Assembly: GCA_963575745.1 (NCBI GenBank) | Contig: CAUYUJ010015295.1 | Coordinates: forward strand, 27,501 to 81,000 | Origin: Prorocentrum cordatum | Lineage: Eukaryota; Sar; Dinophyceae; Prorocentrales; Prorocentraceae | Direction: 5' to 3' | DNA length: 53,500 nucleotides | In this document: in pieces, positions 8,691 through 18,215 of the stretch | Layout of the letters: each line of letters starts with the position of its first letter | Numbering within the stretch: position 1 is the stretch's first letter | Program-made: the position numbers and the translations under genes | The notes under the pieces: model-generated | The model's database searches: none | The model's input: only the letters and a program-made list of their open reading frames with translations | Told to the model about the DNA's origin: nothing

Positions 8691-9968
8691 ATGGGCGATC
8701 AAAGCACCGGTGAACGTAGGCGCAGACCGATCATACCGCCTGTGGAACAGCCAGCGCCAGCACTGGAACCATTCCGAGAGCGAAGCCCCCGCCGACCTGA
8801 TGCACGAGCGGCCGCGGCAGCTTCAGCGAGTGACGACAGCCAGGATGCTGACCATGATAACGAGAACGAGAATAAACTCTTCCGCGAGTTCATAGAGAAG
8901 ACCGTAACTAGCCCAAGCCCCGAAGTGAAAGCCGAGATTCGAAAAGCAAGTCTCAGCCTTTTGGCGATCATCGATTCGATCCAGAAGAGCAATGACAGAC
9001 TTGAACAGTTCAGTGACCAAATGGAACGTTTACGACGCGAAGAATTTCCTCCCGGAGTGCGTCCGTTTTCGGTGGGATTTGAAAGCCCTCACTTGGACAC
9101 TTCCTATGTGCCCCAAGGCGTGGGGCTAAATTTGGATTTGGGGACGATGTCGCTTCGCGAGGCGAAGCGTAAAGCATATGCCGCACATTCAGCAATACAA
9201 AAGCAGCTGGATATAATCATGTTGCGTGCGCAGATCCAAGAGTTTCAGCAGAGAGCCACAAAAGATAGCTTCGTTGAGAAATGTTTGGCAATTCAGACGA
9301 GCCACGGCTCCCCATTATCTTTCCTTTGTTTATTGGCTCAGCCAGAGCTCGAAGTCCCGCCTGACACCTTCAAGAACCAGATAAGCGCTATATATTTGAA
9401 GATTGCCAACCAAGCGCCACAACGAAAACAAACGAGAATGAATCGGGAAGCCCGCGAGCAGAATCGCAGGCAGAAGATTGCCGAAGAAGTGTCCAAGAAG
9501 ACGCCGGAGGACCTCTTCACCATGTTCGTCGACAGTCGCATTCGGTCGCAAGGACGTGGTCGTGGAAAGGGTACTGACAAGACCCCAGTTCGTGCAGAGT
9601 GGTACCATAAGCAGGTAAGGGGTGGAGATGAATTGCACCCAGAACGAGGCCTTGCTCCAGAGGATGTATTGGGCGCTCTTCCAAAAAACGGTTCAGGCCC
9701 CCGTCCAGGGGGCCAGGGCAAAGGCAAGGACAAAGGCAAGGGCAAGGCCAAGGACCCCAAGGGCAAGGCAAAAGGGAAAGGCACGGACAAAGGAAACGAG
9801 AAAGGCAAGAAGGGCAAGGGCAAAGGCGAGAACGGCAATGGCGCGAAGGGCAAGGGAAAGAGCAAGTCCAAGGCGGAGAAATCAAAAGGCAGCGGGAAGA
9901 CGAAAGGCAAAGGGTATGCGACAGTGCCCCGGCCTCGAGGAAACAAAGGAGGTGGAAAAGGCTGGTGA
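8691..9968 (+). CDS. PLE ORF1: gag-like basic nucleic-acid-binding protein (425 aa)
   Basis: The ATG at 8691 is preferred: the frame is open upstream to 8604, but that part is the terminal repeat. The N-terminal ~60 residues are acidic/Ala-rich and disordered; residues ~65-260 look helical with many charged residues and could oligomerise (about 70-110 and 155-215). The C-terminal ~110 residues are almost entirely Gly, Lys and Ser/Asn in GKGKGK-type repeats, fitting RNA binding. No zinc knuckle is seen. Its stop (TGA at 9966) overlaps the open frame of the next ORF. Role as RNP protein is inferred from position and composition; no specific family was recognised. Confidence 0.6.
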   Translation: MGDQSTGERRRRPIIPPVEQPAPALEPFRERSPRRPDARAAAAASASDDSQDADHDNENENKLFREFIEKTVTSPSPEVKAEIRKASLSLLAIIDSIQKSNDRLEQFSDQMERLRREEFPPGVRPFSVGFESPHLDTSYVPQGVGLNLDLGTMSLREAKRKAYAAHSAIQKQLDIIMLRAQIQEFQQRATKDSFVEKCLAIQTSHGSPLSFLCLLAQPELEVPPDTFKNQISAIYLKIANQAPQRKQTRMNREAREQNRRQKIAEEVSKKTPEDLFTMFVDSRIRSQGRGRGKGTDKTPVRAEWYHKQVRGGDELHPERGLAPEDVLGALPKNGSGPRPGGQGKGKDKGKGKAKDPKGKAKGKGTDKGNEKGKKGKGKGENGNGAKGKGKSKSKAEKSKGSGKTKGKGYATVPRPRGNKGGGKGW

Positions 9969-9973
9969 GCATC

Positions 9974-10756
9974 ATGGCCTCTTGCAAGAAGGCCAAGCAA
10001 CATAGTATAAGTGATTATTCTCCATCTTGTCACCCGTGCTGCTCGCACCATCGTCAAATGATTGGTGCCTTTTCACGGCAGATATCTGGTCTAAACTTGT
10101 GTCAATTGGGCCAGCTTCTAAAGTGCGGGCGCGGTGAAGGAGGAGTGTACATTATGGATGCATGGTCAAAGACTGCCCGTGTCCCAAAACGCGGGGAACT
10201 CGCTTGGGACGTCGAGTATTTGGTTCGGCATCACAAGAAACACATTTTTGGACGAAAGCGGACCCCGAACCTTGAAGAGGTCAGCGGCGCCCTGTTGGAC
10301 ATAAAGAATAAAATATCGCGGCACTACCACTTCCAAAACACAGGCGAGAGTCTACCAAACAAATGGAAACATATCCGTGTAAAGCCAGCCCGCGTTACGA
10401 CGTATCCTGAAGATTTTGAGTACGACCCAATGTGGCAGACATACATCCACGAGGTATACAGTGGGTTGTGGAAGGCAGCTGTAGTGGCTCGATCTCGATT
10501 TGGGCCCCTCCCGAGGCTTCCAGGAGTCATCTCAGGTGCTCTCAACAAGCTGCGGCGAGGAATGTGGGGGTGCTTACCGACTGACAAAGACGGTGGTTTT
10601 TGTCTTGTTCGAAAGGCGCGTCTAGCAGACTTATACGGGGACGCATTGATGGACCCAGCTACGTATCAAAGAATTCCAGATTTCGACCCAGTGAACATCA
10701 TGGAGGAATATCGGGACGTATCCAAAGAACTCTCGACATGGGGTCGACGAGCCTGA
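9974..10756 (+). CDS. PLE ORF2: N-terminal part of the reverse transcriptase
   Basis: The ATG at 9974 lies 6 bases after ORF1's stop. The 260-residue product ends in a region (LPTDKDGGFCLVRKA followed by DPATYQRI) that matches the DKG box and following segment that open the RT of Penelope-type elements. The upstream part has no recognised domain. The frame stops at TGA 10754-10756, and the rest of the RT continues in the +1 frame, which is open from at least 10746 (reads DEPDQNLYRS). A one-base shift around 10740-10752 would join them. A recoding site, a sequencing error or a disabling mutation are all possible. Confidence 0.65.
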   Translation: MASCKKAKQHSISDYSPSCHPCCSHHRQMIGAFSRQISGLNLCQLGQLLKCGRGEGGVYIMDAWSKTARVPKRGELAWDVEYLVRHHKKHIFGRKRTPNLEEVSGALLDIKNKISRHYHFQNTGESLPNKWKHIRVKPARVTTYPEDFEYDPMWQTYIHEVYSGLWKAAVVARSRFGPLPRLPGVISGALNKLRRGMWGCLPTDKDGGFCLVRKARLADLYGDALMDPATYQRIPDFDPVNIMEEYRDVSKELSTWGRRA

Positions 10757-10763
10757 TCAGAAC

Positions 10764-11993
10764 TTGTATCGTTCCTTGATGAGCTGCTGCGCAGAGTGCC
10801 CGGAGAAAGTGGTATGCAATTTATCTGCGACGGTGAAGACGCACAAGCCCGCAGGGAAGGTGGGTTTGCGCATCCTTCATTGCAGCGTTCCTCGCTCTCC
10901 CTTCCTACCCATGTACAAGTACGTTGCCACGGAGTTGCGGAAATGCTTGAAGAGCATTCCGCATTTGATTCGTGATTCTAGTGATTTCGTTGCGAAGATA
11001 ACAAGCCTTCGACTGCGTGAGCAAGCAACGATTTTAAAAATTTGCATCAAAGACTACTTTATGTCAGGCGAACACCCATCATTGGTCCAAGAGTGCCAAA
11101 AGTTCTTCGAAGGCGCAGCCAAGCATAGATTCAAGGGTGCCCTTGGATTCGTGATGAAGAACCAGTACGTCAAACTTACTGGCCACGATCCTGTCTTTCG
11201 CGTCGTCCGAGGGACAGGCATGGGATTAGCTTACTCCGGAGAAGCAAGTGACGGGGCATTCTTTCAGATGGCAGAGAAATGGTTCATCGAGGACGCGGGG
11301 TATCGCGAGTCTGTGGACCTCTTGTGCTACTTCAGGTTCAAAGACGATATTATATGTTCCTTCGACGGCCCCCGTCAGGACCCGATGGGCTTCCTGGGTG
11401 CCATGTGCGAGAGATCGGGCCCGCTCAAGCTGGAGCTCGAATCCCGCAGCCACGATGGTGCGACGTTCCTCGACGTGGAGATCCGCAGGGGACGTAAATC
11501 TGAGGGCAGAGCCGGGCTAGAGTTCGGTGTCCACACGAAGCCATCTTCTCAGTGGACCCCTCTCTCTCCCTTTTCCCTTCATCACCCCTCAGTGCATCGA
11601 GCGTGGCCCCAGGCGCAAGTTTCGCGTTTCTTCAGGCTCTGTAAGCACAAAAGCCAGGCAGAGATTTGCACGTCGCGCTCCATGGACCAGCTCAAAGCAG
11701 CTGGCCATCACCTGGTGCAATCAGACAAAACTACTCGCCCCCACCGCCGTTCCAGAGATGGGGAGTCCAGAGGTGCCATTTGGTATCTTGTTCTTCCGTA
11801 CTTTCCCCAGTGGCATCAGTCCCAAAATTGTAGGGCCATTGCGCGTCTGAATCAAATCTGGGGCTCCCGCCTCGGCGTTCAGTTGAGAGTGAGCTGGCGC
11901 CTGGGGGATGCGCATCTTGTCAGTGTACTCAAAGGGTTCAATTCACGCTTGTACGAAGATGCGCTGCAGCAGATTATAATGCTGCGGAGATAA
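10764..11993 (+). CDS. PLE ORF3: reverse transcriptase catalytic domain
   Basis: Copies element RNA into DNA. Numbering from the TTG at 10764 (not a true start; the frame is open upstream): KTHKP at 25-29, motif A KICIKDYF at 92-99 with the probable catalytic Asp at 97, motif B GTGMGLAYSG at 150-159, motif C YFRFKDDI at 189-196 (FKDD in place of the common YxDD), FLDVEI at 235-240 and HTKPSSQW just after. The end (WYLVLPYFPQW, then IARLNQIW) corresponds to the region that precedes the endonuclease in Penelope, but the ORF ends ~60 residues later with no GIY-YIG. The catalytic residues are intact despite the upstream frame break, so inactivation, if any, is recent. Confidence 0.75.
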   Translation: MYRSLMSCCAECPEKVVCNLSATVKTHKPAGKVGLRILHCSVPRSPFLPMYKYVATELRKCLKSIPHLIRDSSDFVAKITSLRLREQATILKICIKDYFMSGEHPSLVQECQKFFEGAAKHRFKGALGFVMKNQYVKLTGHDPVFRVVRGTGMGLAYSGEASDGAFFQMAEKWFIEDAGYRESVDLLCYFRFKDDIICSFDGPRQDPMGFLGAMCERSGPLKLELESRSHDGATFLDVEIRRGRKSEGRAGLEFGVHTKPSSQWTPLSPFSLHHPSVHRAWPQAQVSRFFRLCKHKSQAEICTSRSMDQLKAAGHHLVQSDKTTRPHRRSRDGESRGAIWYLVLPYFPQWHQSQNCRAIARLNQIWGSRLGVQLRVSWRLGDAHLVSVLKGFNSRLYEDALQQIIMLRR

Positions 11994-12054
11994 GTTTTTG
12001 GGTGGATGGGTGGGGCCGAAGGAGGCCATAACCCCTATAACCCTTTCTGGCAGC

Positions 12055-12274
12055 AAAATGCCGGACGCAGCGACGACATGCCCTAATTAGCACAACGCCG
12101 TAACGCCAGCCCCCGCCGTTGCGACAAGGGGCGCCGGCGCCGTTACGACAAGGGGCCTTCCGTAGTTCCAGGCTCGAGCAAGCTTAGCCAGCGAGTTCAC
12201 ACCCAGGGTCGGCAGAGTCGTCCCGTGTCACGTACTTCCAGCGAGTACAGCAGGAGAAAAGCATTGATCGTTGT
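12055..12274 (+). repeat. 3' terminal direct repeat (pLTR) of the PLE
   Basis: Direct copy of 8416-8653. About 60 bases (11994-12054) separate it from the RT stop. Confidence 0.75.
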
Positions 12275-12317
12275 TATCGTTGTTATCGTTGTGATCGTTG
12301 TGATCGTTGTTATCGTT
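12265..12317 (+). repeat. GATCGTTGT/TATCGTTGT 9-bp microsatellite at the PLE 3' end
   Basis: About six units of a 9-base repeat, present only once at the matching place in the 5' repeat (8644-8653). It ends exactly where the duplicated G-rich target starts, so it marks the 3' end of the insertion. Confidence 0.7.
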
Positions 12318-12556
12318 GGCGCGGGAGGGGGAAGGATTGGCGGGGGGGGGGGGGGGGGGGGGGGGGGAGGGGCGAGGGAGGGGGGGGGGGGGGGCGGCTG
12401 GGGGGGGCTGGGGAGGGGCTGGGGGGGGGGAGGGGGGCGGCTGGGGGGAGGGAAAGGGTGGCTGGGGGATGGAGCGGCTGGGGGGGGGGTGGGGGGGGCG
12501 GGCGAGTTTTTTTCGCGGAGCGACAGTACCTTTCGCGCACCCCTCGCACGACGCGC
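12318..12556. repeat. ~239-bp G-rich segment, right copy of the target duplication
   Basis: Same start and end sequences as 8174-8415, with internal differences in G-run number. After 12556 the sequence continues as ordinary family B repeat, whereas at 8415 it is interrupted by the element. Confidence 0.7.
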
Positions 12557-12800
12557 TCCCCGCACTGGAGAGGGACGGGCACTTTGCCCTGGGCTTCGGT
12601 GGGGCGCCACTCCGACGGGGCCTGACTTTGCCGGGCCGGGCACCTGGAGCGAACGGAGCACGCGCGCACCTCTCGCGCGCGCCCATCCCGCTGAGAGAGG
12701 ACGAGCGTTCTGCCGTGCTGCGGCCTGGAAGCTTGGCCGGATCCGCGCGAGTCCTGCACACGGCTGCCGCTACAACCAAGAGCAACATCTGCCCGTGGCC
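12557..12800. repeat. Family B repeat, diverged copy
   Basis: Contains GAGAGGGACGGGCACTTTG, GACTTTGCCGGGCCGG and CCTGCACACGGCTGC, shared in order with 3570-3680. From 12800 to 13000 it passes into a short CTTGGGGCT-type degenerate repeat. Confidence 0.65.
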
Positions 12801-13142
12801 CTCTTCGAGCCCTCGTGGGCCGTCTAGGGGGCCCCCTCGGGGACTCTCTTGGGATGAGCTGGGGCAGCTTCTCCCCCTGCTTGGGGCTCTTTTGGGGCTG
12901 TCTTTAGCTCGCCTTGGTCATCTCGGGGGCATCTCGTGGCCGTCCTAGAGCTGCCTGGGGCCGTCTCCGGGGCACTCCACTGGTCGCCCTCCTCCGCCAG
13001 GGCTCGAGCTGAACGCTGTGTTGGCAACCTCGTGGACCGTTTTCGTTTTGATCTCGCTTTGCAGCAACGGTGGAACGAAGACAGAACGAGGGATTTCAAG
13101 CAGTGGCGAAGCGTCCTGGCTCGCCTATAGCCCCACCAAGCA

Positions 13143-13287
13143 ATGTTCTAAGAACGTGTTGCGGTTCCCAGGAAATGTTCTTAGAACATTTCTGGCTGGG
13201 ACCGTCTTGTTTTAATACATCGGGAATATGCTCTAAGAACATCGTTTTCGTTCTTAGAACATTTTTGAGTTCTACGAACATTCCGTG
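13143..13287. repeat. Cluster of five palindromes of the ATGTTCTTAGAACAT type
   Basis: TTCTAAGAAC or TTCTTAGAAC cores occur near 13146, 13176, 13233, 13254 and (diverged, TTCTACGAAC) 13271. The clearest is AATGTTCTTAGAACATTT at ~13175-13192. CTATAG lies on both sides (about 13126 and 13293). It may be a short palindromic transposon or a group of protein-binding sites; no gene is adjacent. Confidence 0.6.
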
Positions 13288-13389
13288 ATATGACTATAGG
13301 AATGCCGGGACGGTCGGTCCCTGCTCAAGGATTACGAAAACGAGATGACAACGGAAAACACGGTCTACAATCAGTCCGCACAGGAAGGA

Positions 13390-13790
13390 TGGGCAACTTT
13401 CCAAGGCTGCCCTCGCATCCTCCCCATTTCGGCCCATCCTTGGCCGCTCGCAGAATGGCCTTCCAAGGCCCTTGCATCTTCATCTTCGGGTGCAACTCCT
13501 GGGAGGTCAGATTCTGACTTTGCCCTGGTCCGAAATCTGGCCTAACCCGGCTTAGTCCCGGCTAGTCCGGCGCAACCCCGCTTGATCCAGCTAAATCCTG
13601 CTCAACCCGCGGCCGAGTCCGGCGTAGCAGCCCCCTGACAGGGCTCCATCTCCCTCAATATTTCCGCCGAAGTCCTCCCAGTAGTTGCTTCCTAGTTTAC
13701 AGGGCGTCCTTATCCTACGGGCTGACTGTAGCTCGAGCCCTGCCCTTGCATCCTTCCCCCGGCATCCTTCCCCTTCGGGACTCAGGCAGG
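13390..13790. repeat. Dispersed repeat shared with 16485-16640, plus CCGGCTTAGT-type degenerate repeat
   Basis: CCTTGGCCGCTCGCAGA and CCAAGGCCCTTGCATC (13435-13480) recur near 16525-16575, and GGGCGTCCTTATCCT (13702) recurs near 16578. Bases 13540-13610 are degenerate ~10-bp units (CCCGGCTTAGT, CCCGGCTAGT). Bases 13800-15130 contain no supported gene or clear repeat beyond short G/C runs. Confidence 0.55.
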
Positions 13791-15179
13791 GCCGCGCTAT
13801 CGTGAGCAGCTGCGCCGCCTTGCCGAGGGCAGGTTCCCTAGTACCAGGGCTCGCACCAAGGGTCTGCACATAAGGGCCCCTGTTGGAATCGGCAGGGGTA
13901 TGGCCAGCAAGCTACGTAGCACTTGGGAGCCGCAGCGGGCTGAGCTTCCGAATGGAGATCTACACGAGGCGCCTGGGGTCGATACTACCCCGTCGGCTCT
14001 CCCGAGCCAGACGGAACAGCGTCAAATAGTGCTTCGTTGCCTCGGGCTAGTTGAATATGATTTAATAGGGGTGGCAGAGATTGGGCGAATCTCCACAGAA
14101 CGGCTGCAGCGCTGACAGTGACGGAGGTTCCTGGGAGGATGAAGCCTTGAAGCCTGATTGAGGCTTGCGATTTGGGACTGTCCTTGAGACCACACGCAAC
14201 AACAATCATTTTAAGACCGTTCGCTCTTATCTGCTCGCGTGTCATTCAATATGCGTATCCCAAACCCTGGATACCCGCCCTCTTCGTCTTCGATCGTGCC
14301 CCCTTTGGGGGGGTAGATTCATTCCCTGCCACGTGTGGTTGGTGAAGCCTTGAAAACGAAGGGTAACAAATAATGAGGGAAAATGAGGACGAAGGGATCG
14401 GAGGAAGGGAGGGGAGGGGCAAGAAGAAGGGAAGACGATTATTTGTTCTGCGAGTGGTGATTCAGCTTGCGCCATAGCTTGCGCCAGCCACTCCAACACA
14501 GGTTAACAGTAAGTTTCGCCATGGGTCGCGCCATAAGCAACGCCACGTGCCACCCTCTTGAAAGAACATATCGTGGATACCCCCACGGGGGGGCGCACAG
14601 CTGCGAACTGGTGTCAGAAACGAATTTCGTGGAACCCTGAGAAGAAGCGGGATGTTGGGAGAGTGGGGCGGAAGGATAGTGAGAATTGCAACCGTGTCGA
14701 GAGGATCGCGGGGATGTGGAGTGGATTGGGATGGAGTGGACAAGGGCAGGGTCTCAGGAGGAGGAGCGGCAAGGAGTGGAGAAGAGGAACCGGGAATACT
14801 TTGGGAGACATGCGGAATGCGAGCGGGAAGGGGTGGAGATTGTTGTTGTGGGATGGGGTGGCCTGGGGAGGAGTGAGCGGGATGCGAAGAACTGAAGAAT
14901 AACACAATGGAGTACGAACGAAAGGAAAATGAAGATAAATGGAAAGAGTAGAGAAGACAGGGAAACAACTTTGAAAAGTGGGGGCAGGTGGATACGAGTG
15001 GAGACTGGTGCGGAAACAAGGCGCGGGGGGATTGGAAGGCACCCGAAAGCCTCCTATGACCTCTGGGGGGCCTCGGAATGGCCCCGATCACCGCCGAGCA
15101 GTTCCAGAGGCTCCGAAAACCTGCGGGAACGCAGGCGGGAGCCTTTGTTGGCGCGTGCCACGACGGGCGCGAACGAGCG

Positions 15180-15960
15180 GGGGCCCCGAAGGGCATGCGT
15201 ATAGGGGGGCGCAGAGGGCAGCGACGGAGCCGCTGAGGGCAGAAACGGGGCCACGAAGGGCAGAGAAGGGGCCACGAAGAGCGACAGCGGGGCCACGAAG
15301 GGCATGCACATGGGGCCACGACGGTCGCGAACTAGCGGGGGCCACGAAGGGCATACATATATGGAGCCAGAAAGGGCGACAGCGGGGCCACTGAGCGCAG
15401 AAAGAAAGTGAGCCACGAAGGGCAGCGAGGGGGGCACGAATGGCGACAGCGGAGCGACGAAACGCATGCGTATGGGACCACGAAGGGCGCGAGCGAGCGG
15501 GGGCCACGAAGGGCAGTTAATCCGGGGCCACAGAAGGCAGCGACGGGGCCGTTGAAGGCAGAAACGGGGCCACGAAGGGCAGAGAGGGGGCCACGAAGGG
15601 CGACAGCGGGGCCACGAAGGGCATGCACATGGGGCCACGACGGGCGCGAACGAGCGGGGGCCACGAAGGGCATTCGTAGATGGGGCCGCAAAGGGCGACA
15701 GCGGGGCCACTGAGGGCAGCAACGGGGCCACGAAGGGCAGCGAGAGGGCCACGAAGGGCGACAGCGGGACTACGAAGGTCATGCGTACGGGGCCACGACG
15801 GGCGACTGCGAGCGGGGGCCACGAAGGGCATAGAATGCGGGGCCACAATGGGCAGCGACGGGGCCACTGAGGGCAGCAACGGGGCCACGAAGGGCAGCGA
15901 CCGAAGGCGACCGCGGAGCCAGTATGGGCAGCGAGGGGCAGCGAAGGCGGGCGAAGCGCA
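15180..15960. repeat. GGGGCCACGAAGGGC satellite with ~157-163 bp higher-order unit
   Basis: 21-24 bp monomers of the type GGGGCCACGAAGGGCAGCGAC. Every seventh or so carries a GCGCGAACGAGCGGGGGCC-type variant, near 15308, 15471, 15628 and 15784 (spacing 163, 157, 156). Long minus-strand ORFs (PFVAPLSPFVAP-type) are repeat by-products. Confidence 0.85.
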
Positions 15961-16119
15961 GCGAGCGGCGACTGCATTCCCTAACGGGCTGGTCGGGCGG
16001 GCGGGCATGCCCAGACGCGCGGGTCGAGCGGGCGGGTCGTTGAAGCGTGGATTCTGCTTGAACCGCCAGGCAATATGTAGCGGGACTGCGAGTCCTGAGT
16101 GCCGAGGAGCGGCATCCGA

Positions 16120-16325
16120 ATAAATCGTTAGGAACTATCAGGCGGGAGCAGCGATCCGGTGGTAAGTTGCGAGGAGGTCCCAAGCGAGAGCGCGATTCTT
16201 CAATACATTGTAAGGAAGTATCAAGCGGGAGCCGCGATCCGGTGGTAAATAACAAGGAAGTCCCAAGCGAGAGCGCGATTCTTTAATACATTGTGAGGAA
16301 GTAGCAGGCGGGAGCCGTTGTTGTT
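16120..16325. repeat. 83-bp tandem repeat, 2.5 copies
   Basis: AGGAA(C/G)TA at ~16130, 16213 and 16296, each followed by GCGGGAGCCGCGATCCGGTG and CCCAAGCGAGAGCGCGATTC. The first copy differs at a few sites. Confidence 0.8.
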
Positions 16326-16904
16326 GTAAACTGGGGGCCAACGATACAGTTTGACTCTCAAGATTTTCTCTGCTGAAAACAGGGTGCGAGCCCAGGGAAA
16401 GGCACTCAATAGAAAAAACAATGTGCACCAGACGGGGGTGATCAACAATAATTATTCTTCATAAATGAAAGTTCAACAAAATCCTTCCCCTTCGGCCCCT
16501 GCATCCGTCCCCCTCGGCCCATCTTTGGCCGCTCGCAGAGTGTCGGCATGGCCTTCCCAAGGCCCTTGCATCCTCATCGGGCGTCCTTATCCTGCGGGTT
16601 GGCTGTTGCTCGAGAACCCTGCCCTCCACCATTCCAAGGAGGGGAAAAACGCACAGACACAATCAATCGTCGACTCCCAGGACGATATGGGACAAGATGG
16701 AAAGTGGGGGGAACAAAAGCCCAGAACATATGGGAACAGATGGGGGATCCTGCTATGTGTGTGTGTGTGCATGTATTTGTGCGTCCCAGGGCCCCTTTAC
16801 ATCCCCCGGCGGGGGCGAGAGCGGTTCGGGGACAAGAGCACGGGGCCAGCCGGGCTCGGGCTTGCCACGCCGCCAGCACAGGCGCGGCGCCTCCTCTTCC
16901 CTCC

Positions 16905-17402
16905 TCCTCCTCCTCCTCCTCCTCCTCCTCCTCCTCCTCCTCCTCTTCCTCCTCCTCCCCGTCCCTTCTCCTCCTCCTCCTCCTCCTCCTCCTCCTCCTC
17001 CTCCTCCTCCTCCTCCTCCTCCTCCTCCTCCTCCTCCTTCCTCCTCCTCCTCCTCCTCCTCCTCCTCTTCCTCTTCCTCTCCTCCTCCTCCTCCTCCTCC
17101 TCCTCCTCTTCCTCCTCCTCCTCCTCCTCCTTCTCCTCCTCTTCCCTCTCCTCCTCCTCCTTCTCCCCCGTCCCTCCTCCTCCTCCTCTCCTCCTCCTCC
17201 TCCTCCTCCTCCTCCTCCTCCTCCTCCTCCTCCTCCTCCTCCTCCTCCTCCTCCTCCTCCTCCTCCTCCTCCTCCTCCTCCTCCTCCTCCTCCTCCTCCT
17301 CCTCCTCCTCCTCCTCCTCCTCCCCCCCTCCTCCTCCTCCTCCTCCTCCTCCTCCTCCTCCTCCTCCTCCTCCTCCTCCTCCTCCTCCTCCTCCTCCTCC
17401 TC
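16905..17402. repeat. (CCT)n tract, about 500 bp
   Basis: Long CTC/TCC trinucleotide array, nearly pure from 17185 to 17402, with TTCC interruptions earlier. It is pyrimidine-only on the + strand and could form triplex DNA. All ORFs spanning it are artefacts. Confidence 0.95.
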
Positions 17403-17414
17403 CCGCCGCCGCAC

Positions 17415-17650
17415 AGGTGCGGTGCACGCTCGAGGCCCTCATCGTCATTTTCGTCCACAACCAGAACGTGGTCCAGGCCCCAGAGCTCAGGAGGAGGAAA
17501 ATCGGGGGTGGACAGAGCCCCCACGCTGACACGTCGATTCGTGGATTGTCCATTGTCCGTGCTCGGGAGGGCGCCGCGGCCGTCACTTTCCAGGCTTGCG
17601 CCCGCAAGGTTTGGGCCCGAGGTCGTTTTCACTAAACCGCGTTTTACTAA
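17415..17650 (-). other. Possible exon next to the CCT tract
   Basis: The minus strand reads ...PPELWGLDHVLVVDENDDEG and onward to the tract, an unusually protein-like stretch in an otherwise repetitive area. No splice sites, start or family could be assigned. It may be part of a gene whose intron holds the (GGA)n tract, or chance. Confidence 0.2.
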
Positions 17651-17789
17651 AGGGGGTTCTGTTCTGCCCATCCCCGAAGAGGAAAAAGGTGCCCATGCCG
17701 CTACCCATCACCAGGTTTCGTCTTCGGGGGACCTTCTTGGAAGGCCCTCGTCGCCACCGCTGGCTTCGCCTCGAGTTTCCCGCCAACCC

Positions 17790-17847
17790 CTCTCATCACA
17801 GAGAGAGAGAGAGCGAACAAACAAAACAACAAAGACAAGAGAAAGAA

Positions 17848-17878
<31 letters not shown>

Positions 17879-18215
17879 GAAAGAGGGAGGCAAGCAGACA
17901 GAGACAGACAGAGACAGAGACAGTGATAGAGATAGAGAGAGAGAGAGTAAAACAAAAAAAGGAGATATGCGACTGTGCGGAAGCCGTCGCGCTAAGCACA
18001 AGATGGCACACAAGGGGCGCCCGGCCCCTTAAGGGCCAAGCACACTCCCAGAAGCAAACTCCCAAGAGCACACTCCTCACAGGGGACCGCGGCGGGGAGA
18101 GCGCGGGAGCGCACGACGATGTGCCGCGCGAAGCGTGATGAAATGAAGGGAAAAAGAGAGAGAGAGAGAGAGAGAGACAGAGGGAGAGAGAGAGAGAGAG
18201 AGAAAGAGGAGATGG
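17790..18215. repeat. GA-rich dinucleotide tracts (17795-17960 and 18150-18215)
   Basis: GAGAGA runs mixed with ACAGAGAC units, separated by ~190 bp of ordinary sequence that includes CTTAAGGGCC. No gene is supported between 17650 and 18900. Confidence 0.8.

Larger units (their letters stand above)
8416..12317 (+). mobile_element. Penelope-like retroelement (PLE), apparently lacking GIY-YIG endonuclease
   Basis: About 3.9 kb with direct terminal repeats (8416-8653 and 12055-12274), a basic gag-like ORF, a reverse transcriptase split over two ORFs and a 3' microsatellite. RT features match Penelope-type enzymes: a KTHKP box, GTGMG, an FKDD catalytic box and FLDVEI, followed by a late LPYFP stretch. 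No integrase, protease or RNase H is seen, which argues against an LTR element. No GIY-YIG domain follows the RT, as in the endonuclease-deficient PLE groups. The +1 frame break in the RT suggests either recoding or inactivation. Confidence 0.72.

Noticed and set aside
8416-12274. LTR retrotransposon
   Set aside because: Terminal direct repeats are present, but there is no protease, integrase or RNase H, no TG...CA ends, and the RT motifs are Penelope-like.
15054-15977. 307-codon minus-strand ORF with repeated PFVAPLSPF units
   Set aside because: It follows the satellite monomer exactly and includes no unique domain.
16465-18032. ORFs of 300-490 codons across the CCT tract
   Set aside because: Their length comes from the trinucleotide repeat, which is open in all three frames on both strands.
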